Positions 44,677-56,793 of a stretch of 64,000 nt of DNA are shown in pieces. Made by a program: the position numbers and the translations under genes. Source of the stretch: Gnetum montanum. Its lineage: Eukaryota > Streptophyta > Gnetopsida > Gnetales > Gnetaceae. Position 1 is the first letter of the stretch; every line of letters starts with the position of its first letter. The notes beneath the pieces were generated by a model. That model was not told the origin of the DNA. It made no database searches and was given only the letters and a program-made list of their open reading frames with translations. The DNA is taken from NCBI GenBank assembly GCA_015680685.1, contig MNCI01011411.1:547981-611980 (forward strand), in the 5' to 3' direction.

Positions 44677-45417
44677 TTAAAACAAGAGCGAAATAAGAGA
44701 CACTCCCTCAGTAGGAGAGTTACAAAGTGTAAACAAACATAGGATAATTAAGTTGTGCACTAACAAATTTAGGAGATGCGGTGGCAATTATGGCAGTTTA
44801 AGGCCATACCGGGCCACATGGCAGTTTAAGGCCATACCAGGTTGCATGTTGACTTACCATTTGAACTGAGTGTAAGCACTATTTTTAAATTTTGATGTTT
44901 GGTGGAATGTATAAAGACTGATGTAATGGCTTGAATTTAATTATGGCATAAAATGGTTGCATTCCTTCATTATCTTGAAGTTTTATGTAAATATTTTTGT
45001 TATTTCTCATGTTTTTTTATTATTTTTCTTTGTTTTCTAGAGTATATATGTGCAACTAAATGTAACATAAATTTCTAAAGCGTAAAGCGAGATGTAAGGT
45101 AAATACTTGGAAAAGAAAGCAATGACCGTGCAAGAATCTAAATCATAACTTGTAACTTGTAAGTGAAAATTCAATGTAAAATGACAAGAGTTCATAAATT
45201 TGTAACTTGTTGGCTCTAGTTTAAAGCCATTTCGGGCTTGGTACATCAGTTTAAAGTCTTGATGGACTATTGCTTCTGTTGTTAAAGAAAGGATTACCAA
45301 TTTTATGCCATGGTGGGCCAAAGGTAGTAGAATTTTCAAAAAGTTTTAAATGGAACCGGCCATTTCCGACCATGGCTAGTTTAATGTCATTGCGGACATT
45401 CACCTAAGGCAGAAAAT
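44677..45417 (-). other. Upstream region of element I, non-coding or decayed
   Basis: No domain is recognised. The motif GGCAGTTTAAGGCCATACC occurs twice (44791-44809, 44820-44838), with relatives (CAGTTTAAAGTC, CTAGTTTAATGTCATTGCGG) to 45393, giving a loose tandem of ~30-bp units. It ends at the deletion junction with gag of G. Confidence 0.5.
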
Positions 45418-47737
45418 CTTGAAGAAGATGACATCAGTCCTAAACTATGAAAGGTCTCAAGGCATAAGACCTCCTCAGTACTTAGAAACGATAAACCAAG
45501 GAACCTTGAGAAACATTATAGAAGCCATGGCTATCCTACCAGTTCCTACTTTTCATCTTTTTCCTCAACTTCAATGTCTAGTTCTAACGAAGATGAATGT
45601 ATGTATAGAGAGAGAGCTCCACAAAAGGGTCGAAATAAAAGCAAAAATCAAACTCACAAACACACTCAAGGTCATCAACATGAACTTAACCCCCATCATC
45701 ACCACTGATCAAATAAAGATTTTAATCACAACTTGTCTAATGATGATAAACGCTTGTTAGTCCCTAAAAGCCTAATGCACATCACAAAGGTCATTAAGAC
45801 ATCTCACAAGCATCACAAGAAGAGTCCACTACCTCAGCTCGACTTGAATAATATTCCAAAATTTGTAGGAGGCTATGATTCAAATCCACAACATCATTTA
45901 CAACCCTTCCATGATGCTTGTGTGCTCAACATTGTGGACAGTAAATGGCAAAAGCTTAAGCTCTTTCCTAGGATAATAATCGATAAAGCTGAAGTGTGGT
46001 ATAGATCATTGGAACCAAATTCAATTAGATGATGGTCAACCATGTTAGAACTTTTCAATAAAAGATATCAAACCTATGTGCAAGTGTCTGCCTTGAAGAG
46101 ACCAATCCAAAGATGGAAACAAGAACAACAGGAACCCTTGGATACAGCCTGAGATAGATACTATGACTTACTAAATAAATGTCTAGGTCATAGGTTCTTC
46201 GAGAAAGAGTAAATACTCCACATTATAGATGGGCTTAGCAATGAAACAAGGGTGAACCTTGGAAGGTATGCCCGAGGACAACTATATAAGCTCCAAGCCC
46301 ACCAGGTCAAAGAACTACTAGAGTGTCTGGCAAAAGAAGAGAGAGAATTATCTAAATGGAAGAATGCCAAAGCATTTGAGCAAGACTCAACTCTAAAAAC
46401 AACAAAGGTTTGGAACTACAAGGAAGAGGAAGCAACCAATTCTAAAAGGGTGATATAGTCCCAACCTTTGCCAATACAGAAATCAATAGATGAAATTGAG
46501 GCAAAGCATAATAAGATGATTGTATGGGCAAATGAAAAAAGTGTAAACTTAGAAGACACTATCGAGGAGAGGGTCATCCAAAATAAACTTGGAAATTGAA
46601 ATAAATAGAGGGTACAGAAATCAAAAATAGTTAAGAAAATTGTTCGACAATCGAGGAGAATGGCTAAGGGTAACGATGCCAAAGGCTCAACTACAGATAA
46701 TGAGGATGGATGTGATGTCTATTTATATGACCATCCAAAGGGTCATTGCCCAGTCTGGTCACATATATATGAGCATTGGGAAGGAAATCTACACCCAAAA
46801 TTCGTACAAAGGTATCGATTTAGGTGCATCCCTATTCCACAAGGTAATTATGGACAACCCATAACCCATTGTACTATCCTAAGGGAAGCTATTACCATCA
46901 TCAACACTTTGCTCCACCACAATGGCAAAACTCATAGGTGTGGGGGAGAACACCATCTAGCCAACCACATCCTCCCTATCTGCCAAAACCAAACACCTGC
47001 TATGCTCAACATCCTATTTCTCCAACCAATTCTGAATCCTCTACTTCCAATTACCATTATCACTCTCCTGAGTACCATTAACCTGTGCCTTCTCCTAAGG
47101 AATCACCACCTCATACTTCTCACACTTCTCCTCACCTTTAGTATTCTCATCTTTTACCTCCTTCTACATTTCCATTAGATGTATTGGACAGTTCCACACC
47201 ACCATGCCAACCAATAGATGTAACTTATGCTACTACTATTAATGAAAATACGTTTCCTATGCAATGTTGAAAATGTCCCTTCTTTAGGCATGGTCGTAGG
47301 AAGAAGAATCATGCTTCCAAACACCCCCTAAACCAGCCCAAGGTCAACCTAGTACCACATCTTCCTTAGCTTCATCAATAGCCCCTATCACTATACCCAG
47401 GCCTCCACCACACACTCCAACATCCACATGATCTAGTGAATTCACCAATGTGAAGGGACACATAGATCCATGCATACTACCATATAGTCAAGGGTGTCAT
47501 AATGGGCCAGATTTCCCTCATAATGTACACACACCATCTAACTTATCCCACTATGTTTTCTATGATCAAGTGTGTGACCAACGATTTCTCTACCCAACCA
47601 CCATACCACCAATAGCCACATAGTGGCTAGGGCATGAAGGCTTCCTAACATTTCATACATACATGGATCCTATTCATCCACTTATTAATCCTAGCCACAA
47701 CCAAATGTTTAGTCATGGAGGCCATCCCCCATTCTAA
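45418..47737 (+). pseudogene. gag: gag pseudogene of element G (start missing)
   Basis: Picks up inside the N-terminal region, aligning with J after its first ~60 codons. It then shows the capsid-like core (KLKLFPRIIIDKAEVWYRSL, 45950-46020, then HIIDGLSNETRVNLG), a charged region, and a knuckle with one Cys lost (CDVYLYDHPKGHC, second Cys now Tyr). A Pro-rich tail ends FSHGGHPPF-stop. Several stops and at least one frameshift. No protease follows. Confidence 0.8.
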
Positions 47738-49050
47738 TTTCCAAGATTCTTAAGTGTTATTTTATCTTTTTGTTCTACGATTTTTTGTCATTTCTCTATA
47801 TTTCTTTTACTTTTTCTAATTGTTTTTTTCAATTTTCCGTTGTAATCTCGATCATGAATAAGTTGATCATGTTGCCCATTAAGGTGAGGTTTTTCTCTAT
47901 GTTGCCTGGTCATAAGGGACTAATTATTCAGACATTAAGATCACGACATCCATCCACCTATTCCATTAATAAGAGGTTCGTGCTCTAGTCACAATGGTTT
48001 TTTTTTATCATCCAACTATAAATAATTTGATAATCATTGTGTGAGGAGAGACAAGTGAAGGACCAAGGTGGAATGACAAGGGTGTGACATCAAGGGGATT
48101 CATAGATTCTCTTTGGCTACTTTTGTATGTTCTATCGTGTTGCTGAGGTTGTAACTATATCCTTGTAGTTCTAACAAAAAATGGGAGTAAGAGAAACTCA
48201 AAATGGCACTAAATAAGCTTCTGTGGGTTCAACTAGAAAGACATGTACCCATGCCTAAAGGTAGATGACTTCATAGAGCCATAAAAAAAATGTGCCACCA
48301 TGATGGTCCTCCCTTGCTCCTCCCTTGAACAAAATGCCAAGTGATGTTACTCCTTACAACTCTGATAGACTTATAGTTATTTGTTGATGGGATGAAGTGA
48401 TGTGGTGTCACTATAATGTGGTATGGACTTGGTCTGAAACTTGGAGAGCTAGACACATGGTTCTTTAACCACTAATTACACACAAGATTCCATTGTGACC
48501 ATCATTAGAAACCTCATGCCTTGATTTTTGTGATCCCTTCTGCAGTCCATCTCATCTCGTTGTCTGAATGTTCATAACTTGTGGTTGGTGTAATGTAGAG
48601 TTATTATCTCAACTCGGTGGTTCTAACATGTGTGTTTTGTTCACAGGTATATGTTGCATTCAACTTCTCTAGTGCCCATGGACATTACAGGTGTGGTTCC
48701 ACAAAGGCATTATAGGCTAGAGCTTGCTTTGGGGAGGACCCACTTGTGTAACTTTTGTAACTTGTCCCTGTTGCACACGACCACATTATTTTACACCCTC
48801 TGACTACTCACCTAAGTGAACTATCCTTTCCCTTATCATTTTAATCAATTGTTCCTCAACAATTACTATACAACCTTTGTCCTAGCCCCTTTTCACAAAT
48901 TTTAATATATAACTCCACCATGACACACTTCTAGTGCCTAAAAATCAATTTTCCAAACATCCCAAACCTTCCAAATTAATCTCAAATCCTCCATTAAATA
49001 TCAAAAATTCATTATTTCCACTCAATCCTTACATTCGATGCATGTTAGTG
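47738..49050 (+). other. Non-coding spacer of element G
   Basis: T-rich tract, then blocks shared with A and J: 'AAAGACATGTACCCATGCC' (48236-48254), 'CCTTGAACAAAATGCCAAGTG' and the GGGGAGGA block. No coding potential. Confidence 0.7.
48705..48750 (+). promoter_or_regulatory. Conserved non-coding block of the spacer (element G copy)
   Basis: AGGCATTATAGGCTAGAGC then GCTTTGGGGAGGACCCACTTG. Confidence 0.55.
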
Positions 49051-49057
49051 AAGATGC

Positions 49058-49116
49058 GATATCGCATCCAACCCGATATCAGGTACGTGATAGTAGGTCT
49101 TACCTACCTATATATA
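49058..49116 (+). promoter_or_regulatory. Internal promoter of the env-like ORF (element G)
   Basis: GATATC at 49058 and 49075, with TATATATA at 49109-49116. The layout is the same as in A, about 550 bp upstream of the ATG. An 'AACCTAGGGTGTTCCACTTAG' exon segment follows at 49274-49294 (also in A at 9529-9548). Confidence 0.6.
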
Positions 49117-49371
49117 GTTATGACCATGCCTACTTCAATGTTCATTTCATTCATTTTCCACTAGGGGAGTTGTTGAAATTTTCCTTTACAACTTAGAGCT
49201 TTACCTCTCCATCTTCCAAGCACAATATCTAGCTCCCTAACATTCCAATTTCAATTCTGTCTAATCCTATTTGAACCTAGGGTGTTCCACTTAGTTGTGG
49301 GAGGATACTGTAGTAGGAAGTGTGCATACTTTTTTTTCAAAATTTTCTATCATTTGAAGGATATCATATGG

Positions 49372-49664
49372 GTAAGAAATTCAATATTTACTAAAGAAAC
49401 ATTTTATGTTTGCATGCCAAGTTAATTTTCATCAATCACCCAAGCCACCCAGATGATTGTAAGTGCCACATGTAAAGAAATTGATGAAACCCAATGATGT
49501 AAGGTTAATAATAACACCTTGTGGAGCCACTTCTCATAAAAATTTCTAACTCTAAAATCATACTACGTAATTATGGACTGTTAACTAAGGTAATGAGTAA
49601 GGTATGAGTTGATAAAAATTTCCCTACACAACCTTAGTAACAATTGATCCTTGTGTGATTACAG
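49372..49664 (+). other. Predicted 5' intron of the env-like transcript (element G)
   Basis: Donor TATGG|GTAAGAAAT and acceptor TTGTGTGATTACAG against the ATG, with a GTAAC branch-like motif about 25 nt upstream. It is the counterpart of 9624-9836. Confidence 0.6.
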
Positions 49665-52442
49665 ATGGCCCCAAAAAGAGGAGATCAAGCAAGACCTTCG
49701 TAAGAAGCAGCTAAATGCCCGAGAGTAGGCAAAGGCCAAGGACCTCACATAGAACATGTAGAGCAAGAAGCACACTCATTCAGCATTCATCAGGAAACCC
49801 CTACCACAATGCAATTTGGCCATGTGGAAGGTGAAAAAGTTATAGCACTAGAACCAAGTCAACATCTCACATTATCCTCAAAATGTCTCCAAGCCATTCA
49901 AGAAAATTCCACCTTCTCAATCGTGATCGTGGAGCTCAATTTCAGGCCTTTCACCAAGTTTACCCCCAAACTAGTGAAGACTCAACTTAAGGTATCCCCA
50001 TTGTGGTCCATTCTCTTGAAAAGTGGTGACAGGTATTTGCGTGAGACATACCAATTCTGGCATGGCGAGGAAGAAGGCACCATTGCCAATGTAGGTGGCA
50101 TTCTCATTGATTTCTTTGCAAGGGCCACTGCAGAGGTCTTGAATCTTCCAAATGAAGGACCAAAGATTGCTCATCTATCCACTCGTGCGGATGCGAATGC
50201 AAGAAAGTTATGGTTGAAACGGGCTTACAACAAAGAAAACAAAGCTTATGGATAATTGACCCTAGAAGAGAGGATTTACTTCAAGATCGGCACTTATCAC
50301 ATTTTTCCCATCAAAGGCTTAAACATACTATCTACTTATGCGGCATGGGGTAGTGCAATTTTGATGGGAAAATTTAATGCAAATTTGCCCCATTTATATT
50401 TGACGAAAATACTAAGGCAATTTAAAGAAAGAAAGATAAGGAAGCTTGCCTTCCCTTTTCCTTATCTCATTAGGAAGCTATACAGATGTGCTGGAATATT
50501 GGGTTATACAAATTATGTTCTTAGAAAAGCCCAAAATGCTTTGTATGTTGAACTACTCAAACCGTCGGTGCCAAGAAAAGACATTAGTGAGCAATTAGAG
50601 CAAGAAGAAGAGTGAACGGTTGGGCCCATTATGCCTAAAACAATAGGGCCTACCCAACAATAGGAAGTAGGACCTAGCACACAACCCACAAGCTAGGAAG
50701 TCCAACAATCACCACTACCACAATAAGACTATTGACCTTCCATTAGTCACCTCAAAACCCTTGCCTAGACGATCAGTTGGGGGAGTCATGATGCAGAAAA
50801 TTTCTTCAAGGTTATTGATGATACCATGCATACCATTATTTTAGCTAATCCCATGAGTGAACACATTTCATTGATTTCAGAAGAAGAGTTCTAGTGGTCT
50901 TAGTAGATCTCTAGGAATGTTGCATCCTTCCAAGTTAAATTCGAAACTGGTGAAGGTGCCACAGTTGTGGTCATGCAGCACCAAGATGTGACAGGTGCAG
51001 TAGAGGTGGTCACCGACCACATCAAAGGATCTTTTAGTATCCCTATTATGCCAATGAAAAATTTCACAAGAGCACGTGATGCTCAATTTTTGGCTAGTTC
51101 CTCAATGACTCCTGCAAAACATGAAAATGTTTCGAATCACTTGCTACAAATAGAATAAGTCATGACTTCCTTATTTGACATCCCTCAAGATGTCATAGTA
51201 GTACAATTAGACCTCATTTCAACTAAAGGAAAATTCTTCATGGCTAAAGTTAGGGCCAAGCATGTGGAAGTGGAGCTACAAAGACTGCAACAAAAGCTCA
51301 TCACCCTACAAGCTAAATGAAGGGATCCTTCCCAATTCATCGCAACTAACTAATTGGATGTTTTTAGAAATGAACAACTAAATAAATTGTTGGAATAGAA
51401 TAAAAAGGTGGCAAGGAAGAAAGAGCAAGCCTATTGGGATGCTTCCAAGGCACAAACTCAAACGTACACACATGCTAAGGCTCTCAAGGCCCTACATGAG
51501 AAGAATAAACAACTTTCTGCTAAAAATCTTTGGTTGACAACAATTGAGAAACAAAAAAATGTTCTTGAAGAAAGTTTTCAACAAATGCAAGAACAATTAG
51601 TATGGATCAACCTAGATATGAATCACTTGGCCAAGGAAAATAGAACCCTTTCTATGAAGGACATTTGTGCCATTCATCAAAATATGACAATAGAGATCAG
51701 TGCATGGAAAAATGAGGCCAAGAAGCATGAGAAGCTAAAAGAGCACTTCCGTGATTAGGTGGGGATGTACAAAGAAATAATCAAAAAGGAGATCTATATG
51801 ACTAAGACTCACATTAACTCTTTTAATGCTCAACACACTAACTGGCGAGCCATATTGGATACATATGCCTTCATCCACCAAGCGAAACTGAAAAGCCAAG
51901 ACCTACAAATTCAAGACTTAATGGAGTACATGGTGTTGGCAAATCTACAATATGCCAACTTAGCCATATTAATAGCAGGGCACCTGAGAAATGAGCTTGA
52001 GAAACAAGTAGTCATCACTTACACTAAGTATGAGACAAAGTTTGCTAAACATAAGAAAACATTGTAAAAATTAGAAGTTGCAAACTCTAAATTACAAGTG
52101 GTCAAAGCAAACTACCATGATCAAAGAGATGCAGCAGCAAATTTGGCTTGATGGCTAACAAATTACCATGAATTACAAGATAAAGCTAGAGCCTATGAGG
52201 AGGAATGATAGCAGTTTGCTACATGGTATGTCAAAGTGAACCAGATGTTTCCACAACTGTCATGTCTGTGGGAGGTGCCAGCTCCATCAAACATTAGAAC
52301 ATCACCATGGACTGTGCATAATCCTCAGATGAAAGAAGACAAACTGTAGAAGCTTCTCACACGTCAGCAATCTTAGAAGCCTGCAGTACCAAACAAAGGG
52401 AATGCACCAATGGAGGAGCCACCACCTCTGGAAACCACATGA
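49665..52442 (+). pseudogene. env-like / plant-transposon-protein ORF, best preserved copy (element G)
   Basis: A single frame of 926 codons from ATGGCCCCAAAAAGAGG to TGA without any net frameshift; only point stops break it. Residues ~50-300 resemble PF20167-like/Athila env-like proteins: CLQAIQENS, VVELNFRPF-type block, YQFWHGEEEG, GGILIDFFARA, ERIYFKIGTYHIFP, and FPFPYLIRKLYRCAGI near residue 263. A variable Pro/Gln linker follows. Residues ~430-460 carry VVVMQHQDVTGAVEVVTDHI, conserved in H. Residues ~570-830 are a likely coiled coil (KALHEKN, EKQKNVLEESFQQMQEQL). The end is rich in Pro (PMEEPPPLETT). No membrane anchor is evident; the role is unknown. Confidence 0.75.
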
Positions 52443-52587
52443 GTTCCAAAATTTTGTATTTTGTGTTCAAGTTTTGTGTTTTTTATACTATGACATGGTT
52501 AGTCAATAGTAATCAATAATTCCATACCTTCATAATGTTTTGTAAGGGGCTCGTTTCTCATTGTATTAACTCGAGGATAAGTTTTTA

Positions 52588-52603
52588 TTCAATCATGGGG
52601 GTA
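52588..52603 (+). other. Polypurine tract of element G
   Basis: TTCAATCATGGGGGTA before the 3' LTR. Confidence 0.8.
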
Positions 52604-53415
52604 TGATAAATTGTGGTTTGCTAGACCCCAATATTGAGTACGTGATATCGTGACCTGGATATGATATTGTATATGTGATATTGTGATTCCTATGTTAGCC
52701 TATAAATACAGCACTCAGGTGCACAATTGACGAGTTTTTAGTGAAGTTCTTTTCTTTCTAGTTCTTTTGGCAGTTTAGTTTTCAATTTTCAATTTCTTCC
52801 TTTCAAGCTAGTTATTCCCAATGCATGCCCACAATGTGACGTTTGTAATTGCATGACACCTTTGTTTGAGTGTGACGTACTTGGACATGTGCATGATCGG
52901 CAATAAAGATCAAGATTACTTTCATCATTATAGCATTCACTTAGATTAATTTTTGTTATTTTAATTATTTAATTCCTTCTTTAGTTAACAATTTGATTTA
53001 TTGATATTTACTTTTCCTATCATTAAGCAAAATGTGTATGCCTTAATCACGAGCATTTAAGTGCAAATACTTAGCATGCCCAGCAGTAATCCCACGAAGT
53101 CCAAGCCGTGTACAGATGGCTAAGGATGGATACCATCGCCATAGGCTAATTTAGGTTTTGCTTCCATTATTACTTTAATCAATTTATCTTTTCTGTTATC
53201 AGGAGTAACGTAGAATTAGGACAACATCATATACCTCACTCTGGACTAAACCATACATGACAAAGCTACTACTAGTATAGGTGATAAGATAGTAAACTGC
53301 AATCAATGTATAATTTTCTAGGTGCCACAACTAGTCCATTTGTAGAGTTTGATCGAATTGCAAGTACACGCTCATATTTGTATGGTTGAGCATAGGGATA
53401 CCTCGATGCTCATCA
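52604..53415 (+). repeat. 3' LTR of element G
   Basis: Starts TGATAAAT and ends TGCTCATCA (812 bp). It has one GATATC and several GATATT sites (52645-52683), TATAAATA at 52701, AATAAAGATCAAGATTAC in R, the 'GGACTAAACCATACATGACAAAG' block and the terminal GGGATACCTCGATGCTCATCA. Confidence 0.85.
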
Positions 53416-53475
53416 CCTAAATCTTTTCTTCCTTGGTTATGAAGGTTCTTCCACTTCGAGCCTTTTGTGAGGCAT
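53416..53475 (-). pseudogene. First codons of the env-like ORF of element H
   Basis: The minus strand reads ATGCCTCACAAAAGGCTC with CCTTCATAACCAAGG, aligning with the start of copies A and G. The frame continues at 37470 after removal of G and one target duplication. Confidence 0.7.
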
Positions 53476-53852
53476 TTGCAATCATGAATAGTTTTGAGAT
53501 TACCCAAGTAACTTGGAAAAAGTCTCTAACAATTCATAACTCTTTCTACAATTCTTGGGCTTTGACAAAAATCATTTCTTAATATCAAATTTAGTTCTAA
53601 TTAGGATTGCAAAGTTTAAAAAATTTGTATCTTGAATAAATCATTTCACAAGAAAAACTTTTAATTGAAGAATTTTTTAATATTTACAAACAAATTTAGC
53701 TTTTATGACCTATCACAATTGTCAATTTCTTATTTAAAATGTATTTAATGGTTATTTGGAAAGAATTGTTACGTTTATTAGCCTCTATTAGGTTAAAATA
53801 TAATCATCTCTTATTATTCTTATAAAATATAATTATCTCTTATTGTTCTTAC
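53476..53852 (-). other. Predicted 5' intron of the env-like transcript (element H)
   Basis: Minus-strand donor AAAGG|GTAAGAAC and decayed acceptor ATTGCAA against the ATG (G-to-A at the last base). This is the same position as in A, G and J. Confidence 0.55.
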
Positions 53853-54079
53853 CCTTTCTTTATTCTTCTAGGTGTTAGAAAAGTTGGATATAATTCATAG
53901 AAACTACACGCAATACTCTCCCCCAAGACTAAGTTAATGACTCCATGAGAAAAAAGAAATAAGAATGATCCAAATTAGAATTGTGGTGAGGAAGATATGG
54001 CTCTCTGAAGCTTGGAGATTAAAAGAACAATATGAACTTCCCATTGTAAAATGAGAAAAAAAAATTTAATACCTCAAGC

Positions 54080-54170
54080 ATATATATAGAGTTTTATTAT
54101 GAATAAATCATAGATACGACATCATGGATGCGATGTCGTAGGGTTTCATACATCGTATCAATAATATCAC
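54080..54170 (-). promoter_or_regulatory. Internal promoter of the env-like ORF (element H)
   Basis: On the minus strand GATATTATTGATACG, CGACATCGC and GATGTCG variants precede TATATATAT (54080-54088). It carries the GATGTC-type core that also marks this element's LTR. Confidence 0.5.
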
Positions 54171-54480
54171 CATGAAAATTTTCAAGATTTTGTGCAATTT
54201 CTAATGAAAAAATTAGATAAAATGAATGGTCTGGAAGGTTCAAAGATGGTTTAAAGGATTCTTAATCATAGGTGATGCTTAGAATGTAAGACTTTATCAT
54301 TGAAAGTATGTGAAAAAAGGAGTTTGGGCAAGGTCAATCAATAAAGCTTCATAGGAGATGGTTTGTAAAAATTGCCAAATATATGAATGAAGATAAGTAT
54401 GTAGGGAAATAACAATGATCAGATAAGTGTTCTAGAGGTATAACAGAATGTGTAATTAATCTTCAGGTATGAAGCATAAA

Positions 54481-54535
54481 AGTTATACAAGTGGATCCTC
54501 CCCAAAGTAGGCTCTTGCCCTTAGTGCCCTTGTAT
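54481..54535 (-). promoter_or_regulatory. Conserved non-coding block of the spacer (element H copy)
   Basis: The minus strand reads AAGGGCACTAAGGGCAAGAG then CTACTTTGGGGAGGATCCAC. Confidence 0.55.
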
Positions 54536-54959
54536 AACCACACCTACAAGTATCCCATAGGCACTTAAGAAATTGAATGTAAAACATACCTATCTTCTAA
54601 AAAGACACATGCTAGTATTTCCACAATAAGAAAATAACACTATATTATACAAAACCATCAAATTATAATTGTATATAACACATAGGTGGAATGGTAGTAG
54701 CAAGGATTACAAAAAATGGAATGTGAAATGTCTTACCATAGGTATAATGAATTCTATATGTAATGAATGGTTAAAATGATCATTAGCCCTTCCATCCAAG
54801 ATCAAACCCAAGTCCATTCTACTTACCAGTGACATCGCATTATATCATCTCAAAGCTAGAAATCACAAGACCAACACAACTGCAAGAAATATTAACACTT
54901 GGCAATGAAGTATAAGAAAGCAATTTATTAACAACACAATTTATTTTTAAAGAAAACTT

Positions 54960-55210
54960 GGTCATTAGACAAAGAAGTGCCTTCAAGCATAGGTAGCATG
55001 CCTTTGTAAGCCCATAACCAATGTAAATGTAAAAAACCTTAAAATTTCTCAGAAGTCACCTACCTTTAGGCATGGGTAATATGTCTTTCCAGTGGAACCC
55101 CCAGAAATTTTTATTATGTGCACTTATTAGATTCTTACTATGTCAACCTTACCAAAGGACTACCATCAAGCATGGGTAGCATGTCTTTCCAATGACATGG
55201 TAAGGTAGCA
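54960..55210 (-). repeat. Threefold 'CATGGGTAGCATGTCTTTCC' motif in the spacer of H
   Basis: Three related copies on the plus strand at about 54986 (CATAGGTAGCATGCCTTTG), 55071 (CATGGGTAATATGTCTTTCC) and 55169 (CATGGGTAGCATGTCTTTCC). One or two copies occur in A, E, G and J. It is a conserved repeated motif of the spacer with no known role. Confidence 0.6.
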
Positions 55211-55634
55211 ATTATTTTAGACATACTTCCATGTTTTTTTTATAGATTTCAAGTAAATAATACAAGTTAACATCAAGATAAGACTTATAGCGATAGCCTT
55301 CGAGAATCCACAAATCTCCTTGATGTCATACTCTTTTCGTTTCCACTCGGTTCTTTACTTTTTTTATTCAAGCATAATGATCACAACTTTATTTTAGTTT
55401 TATTGTAAGAAAAATGTCATTATGTCCAAGGTAAGAACTTTTTATTATTAGAAATGAACAAATGAATGATGGGGTCTCAATGCATATAGAATCAATCTTT
55501 TAATAATTTGATAACATAGGGTGAAATTCTTATTATTTTAACTACATCTCCTTTTATACCTATACACTTTGTTAGAAAAATAAAAATATATATATACATG
55601 AAAAATTATAAAAACTACTAAAAATGAGAAATAA

Positions 55635-55639
55635 GTAAG
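55635..55639 (+). repeat. Target-site duplication of element J, left copy
   Basis: GTAAG, identical to 63203-63207. Confidence 0.9.
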
Positions 55640-56661
55640 TGATGAATCATCATTTGGCTAAGATATCTAAGATGCTATGTCATATATGCTAAATTGCATC
55701 TACATTGTAGCATCCCTGTCGATGTATCTCAATTGGCTGCTATGTCACATCTACGATGTCATAGATGTGATGTTGCATCTATTTGATAAATTCAATTTTT
55801 GTCCACCAACGATATTGTATCTACAATGTTGTATATTCGATATCATAGCACATGCTATATCATCATGGATCTGATATCACAAGATGTGTGCAACCTATAA
55901 ATACAACACTTGGGCACAAAAATCCAAAGAAGTTTCATTCCATCCTTAGGTAGCTCCTTATAGTTTTGTTTCATAGTTTTATCAATAGAGTGAATGCCCA
56001 CAGTATGGTGTTAAGCAATTGTACAGAATCTTTATTCGAGTGAAGTGTTCTTGGGCACAATTCCTGATCAGAAATAAAGATCAAGATTGTTTTTCATCAT
56101 TGAAACATCCACTTAGTTTTACTGTTTTACTTAGAATAGTTTTTATTGTTTTCTTAGTTTAATCATTTACATTTCCAAGCACTTTACTTTACTTGTTAAT
56201 TAGTAAAGCAAAATGCGTATGACTGGTTTTGAGCATTTAAGTGTAATTGTTTGGTAATCCCAATAATGTTATTGCTTAGTTCGCCCAATAGCATAATGCT
56301 TGGTAACCTAGTAATAATTACATGAGTCCAAGATGTGTATGATAAGCTAAGATTGAATACTCATCACTCTAACCTAGAGTAGATTTACATTACTGTCATT
56401 ACTTAGATTTAGATTTCTATTCTCAACTTTCATCATGTTCACAACTAGGAGTATTAAAGGCCAAATAACATTATCATATGCCTCACTTTGGACTAAACCA
56501 TGTGACAAAGCTACCACTAGTCTAAATGGGAAGATAGTGTCCTATGATCAATGCATAACAATATAGATACCACAACTAGTCCCATCCATAGAATTTGACT
56601 GCATCATGTGTGAACACTTGTGATTCATATGGTTGGGTGTAGGGGTACCTACCACTTATCA
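55640..56661 (+). repeat. 5' LTR of element J
   Basis: Starts TGATGAATCATC and ends ACTTATCA. The U3 carries GATGTC/GATGTT sites and inverted CATCTAC motifs (55666-55780), then GATATC-type sites (55809-55878) and TATAAATA at 55896-55903. R has AATAAAGATCAAGATTG; U5 has four TTGGTAATCCCAATAATG-like units. Confidence 0.9.
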
Positions 56662-56683
56662 TTAGCACCATTGCCAAGGATGG
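56662..56683 (+). other. Primer-binding site of element J (decayed)
   Basis: TTAGCACCATTGCCAAGGAT aligns with the tRNA-Asp PBS TTGGCGCCGTTGCCGGGGAT; the differences are all transitions. Confidence 0.75.
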
Positions 56684-56793
56684 TGCTAGTTATCTAGATC
56701 AGTTATATTATACATGATTGTTGTAAATGTACTAATGATCTATCTTTTAAAAAACATTAATATTTTAAGTCACACACATTATCACTCAAAACG

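Larger units (their letters stand above)
37943..45417 (-). mobile_element. Element I (minus strand): Tat-type Ty3/gypsy fragment
   Basis: On the minus strand: upstream linker (45417-44677), pol (44676-41186), an assembly gap, and a long 3' non-coding/LTR region down to 37943. Pol carries an extra archaeal-type RNase H (aRH) before integrase, a mark of the Tat lineage. Gag, PBS and the 5' LTR are missing at a deletion junction near 45417. It was inserted in the 5' LTR of G. Confidence 0.75.
37471..53415 (+). mobile_element. Element G: pol-less Athila-like retrotransposon, interrupted by element I
   Basis: The 5' LTR (37471-37942, truncated) and the 3' LTR (52604-53415) are clearly a pair. Between them lie element I (37943-45417) and then G's gag, spacer, internal promoter, intron, env-like ORF and polypurine tract. 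A deletion on the right side of I removed the rest of the 5' LTR, the PBS and the gag start. G sits inside the env-like ORF of H. Confidence 0.8.
53416..55639 (-). mobile_element. Element H (minus strand), 5' part
   Basis: Continuation of H beyond G. On the minus strand from 55639: non-coding spacer, internal promoter, intron and the first ~20 codons of the env-like ORF. Gag and 5' LTR are not found; J is inserted further upstream, and a short T-rich remnant follows J at 63208-63259. Confidence 0.75.
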